A stretch of DNA of 64,000 nt from Streptomyces canus (GCF_041435015.1 NZ_CP107989.1:6820001-6884000); one strand, 5' to 3'. Shown: positions 1 through 9,294, counted from the stretch's first letter. Numbers and translations are program-made. Notes: generated by a model from the sequence alone, not told the origin.

Positions 1-484
1 TGAGGCCCTGGCACCGCGAGGACCGCCGGCACTGGGTCCTCGCCCGCCGCAGCGTGAGCAGGCCCGAGGAGATCTCCTACTACATCGCCTACTGTCCCGC
101 CGACACCACCCTGGACGAGCTGATCCGCATCGCGGGCAGCCGCTGGGCCGTCGAGGAATGCTTCCAGACCGCCAAGCAGGAGTGCGGCCTGGACGACTAC
201 CAGGTCCGCCGCTACCCCGGCTGGCACCGTCACATGACCCTGGCCATGGCCACCCACGCCTGCCTGACCGTCCTGCGAGCCCGACAGCTGGACACCGACA
301 AAGCAGAAACGGATCCTCCCAGCTCATCCATCTCAGCCTCGCCGAGATCAGACGTCTGATCACCCGCCTCACCGACCGTCGTCCCACCCCGGCCGACCAC
401 ATCCTGCACTGGTCAACCTGGCGACGACGACGCCAGCACCAAGCCCGCATCAGCCACTACAAACGACGCGGACACAGCCCCTGA
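1..484 (+). pseudogene. IS701-type transposase, 3' end, frameshifted
   Basis: This is the C-terminal part of a DDE transposase that begins before the window. The reading frame open from base 3 gives the IS701-like segment 'SRWAVEECFQTAKQECGLD' and 'DDYQVRRYPGWHRH'. It closes at 359. The expected tail ('LIHLSLAEIRRLITRL' and 'HWSTWRRRRQHQARISHYK') continues in the -1 frame and ends at 484. The switch is near base 320, which is what loss of one base would give. The element is probably dead; programmed frameshifting is less likely so near the C-terminus. No terminal inverted repeat was sought beyond the left edge. Confidence 0.7.
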
Positions 485-519
485 ACTGCCCAGCACTCAG
501 AACAAGCACCGTTGCAGTA

Positions 520-1422
520 CTAGGCCGCGGCGAGTACTTCTTCCAGGGCCCGCATGCCCACTGCCGCGAGGACGGGGTTCTTTCCGCCCCGGTAGTAGTG
601 CACCGCGCCCACCCCGAAGCGCAGGGCCCAGCCGCGCCCCCGCTCCCAGGTGGCGTCGTCGACGTCGGCCGCCGAGCGGAACACCTCGCGGCTCTCGCGG
701 TCGAACAGCGTCCACGCCGGCAGCATGTCCGCCGCCGGGTCCCCGGTGCCGAGGCCGCCGAAGTCGATGACCGCGGTGAGTCGGCCGTTCTCGGTGAGCA
801 GGTTGCCGGGCAGGAGATCGGCGTGGAGCCAGACGGGTTCCCGTTCCCACTGGGGCAGTTGGAGGGTCTCGTCCCAGAGCCGGGTCGCGCGGTCGGCGTC
901 CAGGATTCCGTCGGCGTCGAGGTCACGGATCGCGAGCCGGGCGTAGTCGTCCCGCCCCTGGAGGGGCCCACCACGGAAGGACGTCGGCGCACCGGCGGCG
1001 TCGACCTCTCGCAGCGCGACGAGGAACCGCCCCAACTCGACGGCGGCCTCCGTGTGTTCGCGGATCGGTGAGTCGTAGGCGTTGTCCCCGGCCAGCCACC
1101 GGTACACGCCCCACTGAAGCCCGTACCCCCGCCCCGGCTCCCCCAGCGCCAACGGCTCCGGCACGGCCAGCGGCAGATGCGGTGCCAGCCCGGGCAACCA
1201 CCGGTGTTCAAAGGCGATCTGCCCCGCCCCACCGGGCAACCGGGGCAGCCGTACGACCATGTCGTCCCCGAGCCGGTACATCGCGTTGTCGGTCCCGGAG
1301 GACTCGACCCGGCTCACGGAAAGTCCGTCCCACTCCGGAAACTGATCCGTGATCAGTCCCTCGACCAGCGCCGCGTCGATGTCGAGCTCGTCGGCGTGCA
1401 TCTTCGTGGTGGCGGACATGCG
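520..1422 (-). CDS. Aminoglycoside phosphotransferase (APH) family kinase
   Basis: A cytoplasmic protein-kinase-fold phosphotransferase of about 300 residues. The APH core is visible: the Brenner-type loop 'WLHADLLPGNLL' (catalytic Asp, metal-binding Asn) followed by 'AVIDFGGLGTGDPAADM', the second metal-binding aspartate segment. The chosen start begins MSATTKMHADELD. An upstream in-frame ATG at 1446 would add eight residues, and neither start has a strong Shine-Dalgarno sequence. Chromosomal family members in streptomycetes act on many small molecules, so antibiotic resistance cannot be inferred. The neighbours give no pathway. Confidence 0.85.
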   Translation of the reverse strand, partial: RMSATTKMHADELDIDAALVEGLITDQFPEWDGLSVSRVESSGTDNAMYRLGDDMVVRLPRLPGGAGQIAFEHRWLPGLAPHLPLAVPEPLALGEPGRGYGLQWGVYRWLAGDNAYDSPIREHTEAAVELGRFLVALREVDAAGAPTSFRGGPLQGRDDYARLAIRDLDADGILDADRATRLWDETLQLPQWEREPVWLHADLLPGNLLTENGRLTAVIDFGGLGTGDPAADMLPAWTLFDRESREVFRSAADVDDATWERGRGWALRFGVGAVHYYRGGKNPVLAAVGMRALEEVLAAA

Positions 1423-1495
1423 GCTCCAGGGCAGGGAGGCGGGCATCGGCGGTGGAGCGTAACCGCGCTCCGGGGGGCGGAGCCATCGCTTTTCG

Positions 1496-1840
1496 TCAGC
1501 CCTCCGGGCCGGAGAACCCCTCCGCGAGCGCGCGATGCCCCGCCGCGGCCTGCGGGGCCTCGGCGGGGGTGACGGACGAGCCCGGCAGCCGGCCGAGGCG
1601 CTCGATCTCGTCGGCGAAGCGCAGGTGCTCCGAGCGGGCGTGCTCCCGGCACGGCAGGCACGTCACGTGGTCCGGTCGCGGCGAGGTCATGGCGTACGGC
1701 ACCCGCAGTCCGCACCCGGTGGCGACGACGCTCGGCAGGTCCCCGGCCAGGCCGAAGGTGGCCGCGAGCATATTGCGGACGGCGGCCTCGCCACGGACCA
1801 CCTTCACCTCGACATGGATGTGCGGGTCGTCCTCGCTCAA
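1496..1840 (-). CDS. Conserved hypothetical protein, 114 aa, TTG start
   Basis: A small soluble protein with two cysteines in 'HVTCLPCREHA', a possible metal or redox CxxC pair, and an acidic N-terminus. I do not recognise a function. The start is inferred as TTG at 1840. A 17-bp tandem duplication places the better ribosome site (AGGAGGAGGG, 1861-1870) in front of an out-of-frame TTG at 1857. That TTG opens a six-codon reading frame whose TGA (1839-1837) overlaps the real TTG. Translation is therefore probably by coupling or reinitiation. The gene ends 73 bases before the APH gene start and runs in the same direction. Confidence 0.6.
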   Translation of the reverse strand: MSEDDPHIHVEVKVVRGEAAVRNMLAATFGLAGDLPSVVATGCGLRVPYAMTSPRPDHVTCLPCREHARSEHLRFADEIERLGRLPGSSVTPAEAPQAAAGHRALAEGFSGPEG

Positions 1841-1859
1841 CCGTCGTCCTCGCTCAACC
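1826..1859 (-). repeat. 17-bp tandem duplication over a start codon
   Basis: Two exact adjacent copies of a 17-base unit lie at 1826-1842 and 1843-1859. Each contains a TTG followed by AGCGAGGACGAC on the minus strand. Because 17 is not a multiple of three, the upstream copy is out of frame and makes a six-codon mini-ORF that overlaps the downstream start as TTGA. Confidence 0.9.
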
Positions 1860-1925
1860 GCCCTCCTCCTCCCACGGGTACGGCCGCCCCGGATCCCGGG
1901 ACGGCCGTGTCACACGCGAGAGCTC

Positions 1926-3584
1926 TCAGTTCACGTTCACCGCGCTCCAGGCCGCCGCCACCGCGTTGTACTCCGTACTGCCCGCGCCGTACAGGTCCTT
2001 CGCCGCGTTCAGGGTGGCCGTCCGCGCCCCCGCGTAGTTCGTCGAGGACGTCATGTAGACCGTCAGCGCCCGGTACCAGATGGCGCCCAGCTTGTCGCGG
2101 CCGATCCCGGTGACCGTGGAGCCGTTGGAGGTGGGGGAGTTGTAGCTGACGCCGTTGATCGTCTTGGCGCCGCTGCCCTCCGCCAGCAGATACGCGAAGT
2201 GGTTCGCGACCCCTGAGGAATAGTGGACGTCGAGGTTGCCGACCGAACTGCTCCAGGAGTCGGCGGAGCTGCCGTCCTTGGAGGGCTTGTCCATGTAGCG
2301 CAGGGCGTCGCGGCCGAAGCCGGAGCGGACGATCTTCTCGCCGATCAGATAGTCGCCGGTGTCCGAGGAGTTGCCCGCGTAGAACTCCACCAGGGTGCCG
2401 AAGATGTCGGAGGTCGCCTCGTTGAGTCCGCCGGACTCGCCCGAGTACGTCAGCGCCGCCGTCTTCGAGGTCACGCCGTGGGACATCTCGTGGCCCGCCA
2501 CGTCCAGTGACACCAGCGGGCCGAGCTGGGTCCCGTCACCGTCGCCGTACGTCATGCAGAAGCAACTGTCGTCCCAGAAGGCGTTGTTGTAGTTCGTGCC
2601 GTAGTGGACGCGGTTGTAGGAGCCCTTGCCGTCCCCGCCGATGCCGTTCCTGCCGTGGACGTTCTTGTAGTAGTCCCAGGTGACGTCGGTGCCGTACTGC
2701 GCGTCCACCGCCGCCGTGGCCCGGTCCGAAGTCGCCCCCGTGCCCCAGTGGTTGTCGGCGTCGGTGAACAGGGTCGCGGGCGCCCGGCTGATGCAGATGT
2801 TCAGGAAGCACAGGTCGGTCTTGTTGGCCGCGTCGCCGGTGTAGGTGTTCCCGCGGGTCGCGTCCTTCAGCTGGTACGTCGACCCCGACTGTGTCGTCTG
2901 CAGCGAAACCGTCCCGCTGTACAGCGACTTGCCGTCGCCGGCCGCCTGCTCGATGCTGTCCCACGCGTCGATCTGCGCACCCGTCCGCGCGTCCGTCAGT
3001 ACCGTCCGCGCCACCGGGTTGCCGAGGGCGTCCTGTGCGGCGGCGTTCGTCTGCCAGGCCAGCTTCGGCGCCCCGTGCAGGGCGTCGACGACCAGCTGCG
3101 GCTTGGCGGTCAGCTTCTTCAGTGTCTCGCCGAGGTTGGCGGCCTTGAGGGCGTTCGCCGCGAGGTCGGCCGCCTTCGGCGCGGACAGGACCGGGGTGAC
3201 GTCGGAGAGGGATATCGCGCTCTTCGTGGCGCGCGAGGAGCTCTTGTACGCCCCGCCGGGCGTCAGGTGGACCACGAAGTCGCCGCCCAGTACGGGCAGT
3301 TGGCGGTAAGTGCGGTCGTAGCGGACGTGCTGGGTGCCGTCGGCGTCGACGATCACGTCACGGACCTTCGTGTCCTGGGCGGAGGTGAGGCCCAGCGCCG
3401 AGGCCCGGTCGGCCAGGACGGAGGCGGCGTTCTCGAGCGCGGTGGCCCTGGTCGGCCTGTCGGCCGCACCGGCGGCGGGGGAGAGGGCGGCGGCCAGCAG
3501 GGTGGCGGCGGTGGCGGCGACTCCGGCGGTGGCGAGACGGCGGGAACGGGCACCTCGGACGTACGGCCGTATCCGACTCATCGG
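1926..3584 (-). CDS. Secreted M4-family (thermolysin-like) metallopeptidase
   Basis: A secreted zinc endopeptidase precursor of 552 residues. The start at 3584 is preceded by GAGGAGA four bases upstream. The N-terminus has arginines, then an alanine-rich hydrophobic segment ending 'AAGAAD', a signal peptide. An FTP/PepSY-like propeptide follows, with 'HVRYDRTYRQLPVLGGDFVV' at about 85-105. The catalytic half carries HEMSH at about 365-369 and 'GGLNEATSD' with the third zinc ligand Glu about 20 residues later. The C-terminus matches the M4 helical domain. It is probably an extracellular protease for nutrient scavenging, autoactivated by propeptide cleavage. The gene is monocistronic and divergent from the next gene. 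Confidence 0.95.
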   Translation of the reverse strand, partial: PMSRIRPYVRGARSRRLATAGVAATAATLLAAALSPAAGAADRPTRATALENAASVLADRASALGLTSAQDTKVRDVIVDADGTQHVRYDRTYRQLPVLGGDFVVHLTPGGAYKSSSRATKSAISLSDVTPVLSAPKAADLAANALKAANLGETLKKLTAKPQLVVDALHGAPKLAWQTNAAAQDALGNPVARTVLTDARTGAQIDAWDSIEQAAGDGKSLYSGTVSLQTTQSGSTYQLKDATRGNTYTGDAANKTDLCFLNICISRAPATLFTDADNHWGTGATSDRATAAVDAQYGTDVTWDYYKNVHGRNGIGGDGKGSYNRVHYGTNYNNAFWDDSCFCMTYGDGDGTQLGPLVSLDVAGHEMSHGVTSKTAALTYSGESGGLNEATSDIFGTLVEFYAGNSSDTGDYLIGEKIVRSGFGRDALRYMDKPSKDGSSADSWSSSVGNLDVHYSSGVANHFAYLLAEGSGAKTINGVSYNSPTSNGSTVTGIGRDKLGAIWYRALTVYMTSSTNYAGARTATLNAAKDLYGAGSTEYNAVAAAWSAVNVN

Positions 3585-3711
3585 TCTCCTCTGAAAGGCG
3601 CCAACGCGGCGCGTGGGGGTGGCGCGGACGTTGACCAAGATTTAAGAGGTCATGACAAGCCGTGTCCATACCGCGTCACGTGCAGGTTTGTGAGGGGAGA
3701 GAATCGTTTCT

Positions 3712-4131
3712 GTGACCCCTGCGAGACTCCCGTTCTTCGTCTACGGCACCCTCCGCCCCGGCGAGGCCAACCACGACCTCTTCCTGTGCGGCCGCATCCG
3801 CTCCGAGGAGCCGGGCCGACTCACGGGTGCGCTGCTCTACGACGGTCCCGGCTACCCGTACGCCGTCGAGGGGGCCGGGGGGACGGTCGCGGGGGAACTC
3901 GTCACCCCGCGGGCCGATGCCTACGCCGAACTGCTCGCCGTGCTCGACGAGTTGGAGGAGTACCGCCCAGGAGACCCGGGCAACCTGTACGAACGGGTCG
4001 CCCGCGAGGTGATCCGCACGGCCGACGGCACGCCCGTGCGCGCCTGGGTCTATGTGGCGGCACCCCCCGTCGCCATCCGCCTGCGCGCCCGCGGCGAGCT
4101 CATCGAGAGTGGCGACTGGCTGCTCGGGTGA
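3712..4131 (+). CDS. Gamma-glutamylcyclotransferase-like (AIG2/YtfP) protein
   Basis: A 139-residue protein of the BtrG/AIG2 cyclotransferase fold. The diagnostic 'VYGTLRPGE' lies near the N-terminus, and the usual acidic region 'LDELEEYRPGDPGNLYER' holds the presumed catalytic Glu/Asp. The GTG start at 3712 follows an AGGGGAGAG stretch at useful spacing. Members cleave gamma-glutamyl amine or dipeptide bonds, but the substrate here is unknown. It converges on the molybdoenzyme gene with one base between the stop codons. Confidence 0.85.
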   Translation: MTPARLPFFVYGTLRPGEANHDLFLCGRIRSEEPGRLTGALLYDGPGYPYAVEGAGGTVAGELVTPRADAYAELLAVLDELEEYRPGDPGNLYERVAREVIRTADGTPVRAWVYVAAPPVAIRLRARGELIESGDWLLG

Positions 4132-4132
4132 C

Positions 4133-6214
4133 CTACCGCTCGACCGTCTCCAACCGCACCGCGCACGCCTTGAACTCCGGCATTCGTGACGTCGGGTCCA
4201 GTGCCGGGTTGGTGAGGGTGTTGGCGCGGCCCTCGCCGTACCAGTGGAAGGGCATGAAGACGGTGTCCGGGCGGATGCCGAGCGTGATGCGGGCCGGTGC
4301 CACGGCCCGTCCGCGCCGCGAGACCACGGCGACCGGGTCGCCCTCGGCCGCCCCCAGCCGCTCCGCGAGCCGCGGGTGCAGCTCCACGAACGGCCCCGGC
4401 GCGGCGGCGTTCAGCTCGTCCACCCGGCGGGTCTGCGCCCCGGACTGGTACTGCGCCACGACCCGGCCCGTCGTCAGCAGCACCGGGTACTCCTCGTCGG
4501 GCTCCTCCGCGATCGCCCGGTGCGAGACGGGGACGAAGCGGGCCCGGCCGTCCGGGGTGGCGAAGCGGTCCAGGAAGAGGCGCGGGGTGCCGGGGTGCAC
4601 CACCGTGTCCTCCGTCGGACACGGCCAGAACACCCCGTTCTCCTCCGCCAGCCGCCGGTAGGTGATCCCGGAGTAGTCGGCAGGGCCGCCCGCGCTGGCC
4701 CGGCGCAGCTCCTCGAAGACCTCCTCGGCGTCGGTCGGGAAGCCCTTCTCCACCCCGAGGCGGTCGGCGAGCTCGTGCATGACCTCCAGGTCGCTGCGGA
4801 TGCCGTCCGGCGGCGTGATCGCCTGCCGGCGCAGCAGCACCCGCCCCTCCAGATTGGTCGTCGTGCCCGTCTCCTCGGCCCACTGCGTGACCGGCAGGAC
4901 CACGTCCGCGAGGGCGGCCGTCTCCGAGAGCACGACGTCACAGACGGCAAGGAAGTCCAGGGACTTGATGCGCTCCTCGATGTGCGCGGCGTGCGGCGCC
5001 GACACCACCGGGTTGGAGCCCATCAACAGCAGCGACTTGATGTCCGTGCCGAGCGCGTCGAGCAACTCGTAGGCGCTGCGCCCCGGTCCGGGGAGCGAGT
5101 CGGGGTCCACGCCCCACACCCCGGCGACATACGCCCGTGCCGCCGGGTCGTCCAGCTTGCGGTAGCCGGGCAACTGGTCGGCCTTCTGGCCGTGTTCGCG
5201 CCCGCCCTGTCCGTTGCCCTGCCCGGTCAGACAGCCGTAGCCGCTGAACGGCCGCCCTGCCCGCCCGGTCGCCAGGCACAGGTTGATCCACGCGCTCACC
5301 GTGTCGGTGCCCTTGGACTGCTGCTCGGGCCCGCGCGCGGTGAGCACCATCGCGGACTCGGGCTCGCAGAACAGCCGTACGGTCTCCCGGAGCTGGGGCA
5401 CCGGAACGCCGGTGATCCGCTCCACGTACTCCGGCCAGTGGGCCATCGCAGCGGCCCGCGCGTCCTCCCAGCCGGCCGTGCGCTCACGGACGTACTCCTC
5501 GTCGACCAGCCCCTCGGCGACTACCAGGTGCAGCAGACCGAGCGCCAGCGCGAGGTCCGTTCCCGGCCGGGGCATCAGATGCAGGTCGGCCTGTTCGGCG
5601 GTCTTGGTGCGGCGAGGGTCGATGACGATCAACGTGCCGCCGTTCTCCCTCAGTTCGGTGAAGAACCGCAGGGACGGCGGCATGGTCTCGGCGAGGTTCG
5701 AGCCGACGAGGATCACACAGCCGGACTTCGGGATGTCCTCCAGCGGGAAGGGCAGCCCCCGGTCCAGGCCGAAGGCCTTCATGCCGCCGGCCGCCGCGGA
5801 CGACATGCAGAAACGCCCGTTGTAGTCGATCTGCGAGGTGCCGAGGACGACCCGCGCGAACTTGCCCAGCGTGTACGCCTTCTCGTTCGTCAGGCCGCCC
5901 CCGCCGAAGACCCCGCACGCGTCCGGACCATGCTCCGCGCGCGTGCGGGACAGCCCCTCGGCGATCCGGTCCAGTGCCTCGTCCCAGCCGGCGGGCACGA
6001 GTGTGCCCCCGGAGCGCACCAACGGGGAGGTCAGGCGCACCCGGGACGAGAGCACGGCGGGTGCCGTACGGCCCTTGCCGCACAGCGCCCCCCGGTTCAC
6101 CGGGAAGTCCGCGCGCTCGCTCACCTCGACGGTCCCGTCCGGAGCGGGGGTCAGGTTCATGCCGCACTGCAGGGCGCAGTACGGGCAGTGCGTGGGCGTC
6201 ACGGAGTTCTGCAT
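4133..6214 (-). CDS. Molybdopterin oxidoreductase, assimilatory nitrate reductase-like
   Basis: A cytoplasmic Mo-bis-MGD enzyme of 693 residues. The N-terminal 4Fe-4S cysteines are C10, C13, C17 and C45. The probable Mo-ligating cysteine is C136 in 'NGRFCMSSAAAG'. A C-terminal molybdopterin dinucleotide-binding domain starts near 'EYPVLLTTGRVVAQYQSG'. A Cys Mo ligand, no Tat signal and this size fit NarB/NasA-type assimilatory nitrate reductases or FdhF-like formate dehydrogenases; the nitrate reductase reading is preferred. There is no electron-transfer partner adjacent. A ferredoxin reductase lies at 13.3 kb, but a link is not shown. Confidence 0.85.
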   Translation of the reverse strand: MQNSVTPTHCPYCALQCGMNLTPAPDGTVEVSERADFPVNRGALCGKGRTAPAVLSSRVRLTSPLVRSGGTLVPAGWDEALDRIAEGLSRTRAEHGPDACGVFGGGGLTNEKAYTLGKFARVVLGTSQIDYNGRFCMSSAAAGGMKAFGLDRGLPFPLEDIPKSGCVILVGSNLAETMPPSLRFFTELRENGGTLIVIDPRRTKTAEQADLHLMPRPGTDLALALGLLHLVVAEGLVDEEYVRERTAGWEDARAAAMAHWPEYVERITGVPVPQLRETVRLFCEPESAMVLTARGPEQQSKGTDTVSAWINLCLATGRAGRPFSGYGCLTGQGNGQGGREHGQKADQLPGYRKLDDPAARAYVAGVWGVDPDSLPGPGRSAYELLDALGTDIKSLLLMGSNPVVSAPHAAHIEERIKSLDFLAVCDVVLSETAALADVVLPVTQWAEETGTTTNLEGRVLLRRQAITPPDGIRSDLEVMHELADRLGVEKGFPTDAEEVFEELRRASAGGPADYSGITYRRLAEENGVFWPCPTEDTVVHPGTPRLFLDRFATPDGRARFVPVSHRAIAEEPDEEYPVLLTTGRVVAQYQSGAQTRRVDELNAAAPGPFVELHPRLAERLGAAEGDPVAVVSRRGRAVAPARITLGIRPDTVFMPFHWYGEGRANTLTNPALDPTSRMPEFKACAVRLETVER

Positions 6215-6420
6215 GCCCTTCAGCGTGCTTCGGCCGTGTTACGCCGGGGACGGCTCCGTGTTACGCGGCCAAGACGGCGACCTCCCGATCGGCACCCGGA
6301 AGCGGTGAGGCGCACACTCGTCCACCTGAGAGTCGTCGCAGGGCGGGACGGAAGTTGCCTGCGATGTGAAAGACGCCACATATGGCGCATTCCGTTGCGT
6401 GCTTGGCCGATCTCGCATCG

Positions 6421-6448
6421 TTGAGAGTTGAAAAACCGCGGCTACAGT
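6421..6448 (+). promoter_or_regulatory. Candidate sigma-70-type promoter for the adenylation-enzyme operon
   Basis: TTGAGA (6421-6426) and TACAGT (6443-6448) are separated by 16 bases, about 70 bases before the ATG at 6518. The rest of 6215-6517 is the divergent intergenic region and shows no gene. Confidence 0.5.
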
Positions 6449-6517
6449 CGAGCGCGGATCCAGCTTGGCGCCAGGCAAACCGTCCATGCGAGAAGCCAGC
6501 CAGGAGGTTCCCCCAGC

Positions 6518-8038
6518 ATGCCTCTGCGCCATTTAGCCCCCCGTGACCGGTACCTCTTCCGGGTCTACGGCCACGGTCCCGCCGTCTCCGTCCCCGACCC
6601 GTTCGTCCACCGCGCCGTCGAGCGCCACGCGGCCGCCACCCCGCGCGCCGTGGCCGCCGAGCACGCCGGCGCGACGATCACCTACGGCGAGCTCGACCGG
6701 TACGCCGACGCCCTCGCCACCCGTCTGATCCGCGAGGGCGTACGGCCCGGCGACCACGTCGGACTCTTCGTACGCCGATCCATCCCGATGCTCGTCGGCC
6801 TGCTCGGCATCCTGAAGGCGGGCGCCGCCTACGTCCCGCAGGACATCGGCCTCGCGCCCCCGGCCCAGCTCGCCCACGTGATCCGCACCGCCCGCACCCG
6901 GATCGTCCTGGCCCTCGCCGAGCACGCGGCCCGCGTCCCGCGGGGCCCCCACGTGATCACCCTCGACGAACCGCTGCCGTACGAGCCGTCGAGCGCGCCC
7001 CCGCCGACCGTGCGCCCCGACGACGGCTGCTACGTCCTGTTCACCTCCGGCACCACCGGCCGCCCCAACGGTGTGAAGGTCACCCACCGCAACGTCGCGG
7101 GCATCCTCCTCACCGAACCCGGCGGCCTCGGCATCCGCCCCGGCGCCCGCGTGGCCCACCTGCTCAACGTGGCCTTCGACATGGCGGCCTGGGAGATCCT
7201 CGGCTGCCTCACCCACGGCGGCACCCTCGTCATCCGCGGCCGGGACATCACCGCGACGGCCCGCACGGCCGACGTCCTGATCGCCACCCCGACCGTCCTG
7301 TCCGGCATCGACCCGGCCGCCTGCCCGCGCGTCCGCACGGTCGCCGTCGCCGGTGAGCCCTGCCCGCGCCCCCTCGCCGACCGCTGGGCCCGCCAGGCCG
7401 CCTTCTACAACTGCTGCGGCCCGACCGAGACGACCATCGTCAACACGATGAGCCGCCATGACCCGGCGGCCCCCCTGCTGACCATCGGCCGCCCCACCCC
7501 CAACAACACGGTCTACGTCCTGGACGCCGACCGTCGTCCGCTGCCCATCGGCGCGGTCGGCGAGATGTGGGCGGGCGGCGACGGCGTCTCGGCGGGCTAC
7601 CTGGACAACCCCGCGCTGAACGCCGAGCGCTACGCCCCCGACCCCTTCCTCGGCGGCGACCACCGCATGTTCCGCACCCGCGACCTCGGCCGCTGGACCC
7701 CCGACGGCGAGCTCGAGCACCTCGGCCGCACCGACGACCAGGTCAAGGTCCGCGGCTTCCGGGTCGAACTCGACTCCGTGTCCTCGGTGCTGGAATCGGT
7801 CGAGGGCTGCGCCCGCGCGGTGACCCTGAAGCGGGACGCCCGCACCCTGGTGTCGTTCGTCTGCCCGGCGGACGTGGACCCCGGCGCGGCGAGGCGGGCG
7901 GTGGCGGAGGCGTTGCCCTACTACTGCGTGCCCGAGAGTGTCATGGCCCTGACGCACCTACCGGAGACCGACCGCGGCAAGATCGACAAACAGGCCCTGT
8001 TGCGGATGGCCGACGAGCGCTTGGCGGTGGCCCGATGA
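6518..8038 (+). CDS. Stand-alone amino-acid adenylation (AMP-binding) enzyme
   Basis: An ANL-superfamily enzyme of 506 residues. The start at 6518 is supported by GGAGG 13 bases upstream. Core motifs appear in order: 'YVLFTSGTTGRPNGVKVTH' (A3, ATP loop), 'NCCGPTETTIVN' (A5), 'RTDDQVKVRGFRVEL' (A8) and 'DRGKIDKQ' with the A10 lysine. No phosphopantetheine carrier or condensation domain follows. It would activate a carboxylic or amino acid as the adenylate. Its stop overlaps the next gene by four bases (ATGA), so it is translationally coupled to the membrane reductase-like protein. The acceptor of the acyl group is not evident. Confidence 0.85.
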   Translation: MPLRHLAPRDRYLFRVYGHGPAVSVPDPFVHRAVERHAAATPRAVAAEHAGATITYGELDRYADALATRLIREGVRPGDHVGLFVRRSIPMLVGLLGILKAGAAYVPQDIGLAPPAQLAHVIRTARTRIVLALAEHAARVPRGPHVITLDEPLPYEPSSAPPPTVRPDDGCYVLFTSGTTGRPNGVKVTHRNVAGILLTEPGGLGIRPGARVAHLLNVAFDMAAWEILGCLTHGGTLVIRGRDITATARTADVLIATPTVLSGIDPAACPRVRTVAVAGEPCPRPLADRWARQAAFYNCCGPTETTIVNTMSRHDPAAPLLTIGRPTPNNTVYVLDADRRPLPIGAVGEMWAGGDGVSAGYLDNPALNAERYAPDPFLGGDHRMFRTRDLGRWTPDGELEHLGRTDDQVKVRGFRVELDSVSSVLESVEGCARAVTLKRDARTLVSFVCPADVDPGAARRAVAEALPYYCVPESVMALTHLPETDRGKIDKQALLRMADERLAVAR

Positions 8039-9282
8039 CGACCGCACCCGTGCGCGAGACGACCGACCTCCCGCCCCTCACCTCCGCGGCGAGGCGGCTC
8101 CTGAAGCACCCGCGGCTGATGCACTACAACCGGCTGGCCGGACTGGTGATCGCGGCCAACCTGGCCTTCCTGTGGGCGGCTTGGCCCCTGTCGACACGGA
8201 CCCTCGGCCACGCGGCGCTCGCCAACCTCGCCCTCGCCGTGATCGTCCGCCAGCAGTACGTCGTCAACTTCCTCTTCCGGCTGGCCACCTGGCCCCGGAC
8301 GACCTGGCCGCTGAAGATCCGCTGGACGCTCGGGAAGGTCTACCACTTCGGCGGACTGCACGTCGGCGGAGCACTGGCCGGGACGGCCTGGTTCCTGGCG
8401 CTGACGGTCACGGCGCCCAACGGCCCCCTGATGGCGGTCGGCTGGACCCTGCTGTCACTTCTCGCAGTCATCATCGCCACCGCCCTGCCCCCCTTCCGCT
8501 CCCGCCACCACGACCACTTCGAGAAGATCCACCGCTTCGGCGGCTGGACCGCCCTCGCCCTGTTCTGGACGCACACCCTGCTGTCGTCCGCCGGACCGGC
8601 GTCACTGGCGGTGCTCGCACTGGTCACCTTCAGCGTGGCGCTGCCCTGGTTACGGCTGCGCAAGGTGGCCGTACGCCTCGAACGCCCCTCCTCCCACGTC
8701 GTGCTGGCCCGCTTCGACCACGGCGAGACCCCCTTCGCGGGCTCCTCCACCGCGATCAGCCGCAGCCCGCTGAGGGAATGGCACTCCTTCGCCAACGTCC
8801 CCGCACCCGGCGAGCCCGGCTTCCGGCTCACCATCTCCCGGGCCGGCGACTGGACGGGCGCCTTCATCGACGACCTGCCGGCGAAGGTCTGGGTGAAGGG
8901 CATCACCACGGCCGGAGTCGCCAACATCGAGACCCTGTTCACGAAGGTGGTCTACGTGGCGACCGGCAGCGGCATCGGCCCCTGCCTGCCCCACCTCCTC
9001 GCCGCCGAGGTCCCCTCCCGCCTGGTCTGGGCGACCCGCGACCCCCGCACCACCTACGGCGACGCCCTCGTCGACGAGATCCTCGCCGTCCAGCCGCACG
9101 CCCTGGTCTGGGACACCTCACGGCGCGGCAAGCCCGACATGGTGCGCCTCGCGTACGAGGCCTACCGGGACTTCGGCGCCGAGGCGGTCATCTGCATCTC
9201 CAACAAGAGGCTGACCTGGCAGGTGGTGCACGGCCTGGAACGGCGGGGGATCCCGGCGTACGGCGCGATCTGGGACTCCTAG
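8035..9282 (+). CDS. Membrane protein with ferric-reductase/FNR-like domains
   Basis: A 415-residue protein in two parts. The N-terminal half has about five to six hydrophobic segments with histidines in or near them ('YHFGGLHVGG', 'HHDHFEKIHRFGGW', 'WTHTLLS'), as in ferric-reductase-like haem membrane domains. The C-terminal half (about 210-415) resembles a flavodoxin-reductase NAD-binding module, with 'KVVYVATGSGIGPCLPHLL'. It probably passes electrons from NAD(P)H to a membrane-bound acceptor. It sits between an adenylating enzyme and a crotonase, which suggests a reductive or desaturating step on an activated acid. I cannot name the reaction. Confidence 0.7.
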   Translation: MTTAPVRETTDLPPLTSAARRLLKHPRLMHYNRLAGLVIAANLAFLWAAWPLSTRTLGHAALANLALAVIVRQQYVVNFLFRLATWPRTTWPLKIRWTLGKVYHFGGLHVGGALAGTAWFLALTVTAPNGPLMAVGWTLLSLLAVIIATALPPFRSRHHDHFEKIHRFGGWTALALFWTHTLLSSAGPASLAVLALVTFSVALPWLRLRKVAVRLERPSSHVVLARFDHGETPFAGSSTAISRSPLREWHSFANVPAPGEPGFRLTISRAGDWTGAFIDDLPAKVWVKGITTAGVANIETLFTKVVYVATGSGIGPCLPHLLAAEVPSRLVWATRDPRTTYGDALVDEILAVQPHALVWDTSRRGKPDMVRLAYEAYRDFGAEAVICISNKRLTWQVVHGLERRGIPAYGAIWDS

Positions 9283-9294
9283 AAAGGGACGTCG

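Noticed and set aside
2604..4661. Open frame of 685 codons on the plus strand
   Set aside because: Antisense to the M4 protease and molybdoenzyme genes, runs through an intergenic region, low-complexity Arg/Gly/Val composition, no recognisable domain.
4244..6424. Open frame of 726 codons opposite the molybdoenzyme gene
   Set aside because: Shadow of a GC-rich gene; the opposite strand has all cofactor motifs and better codon-position GC.
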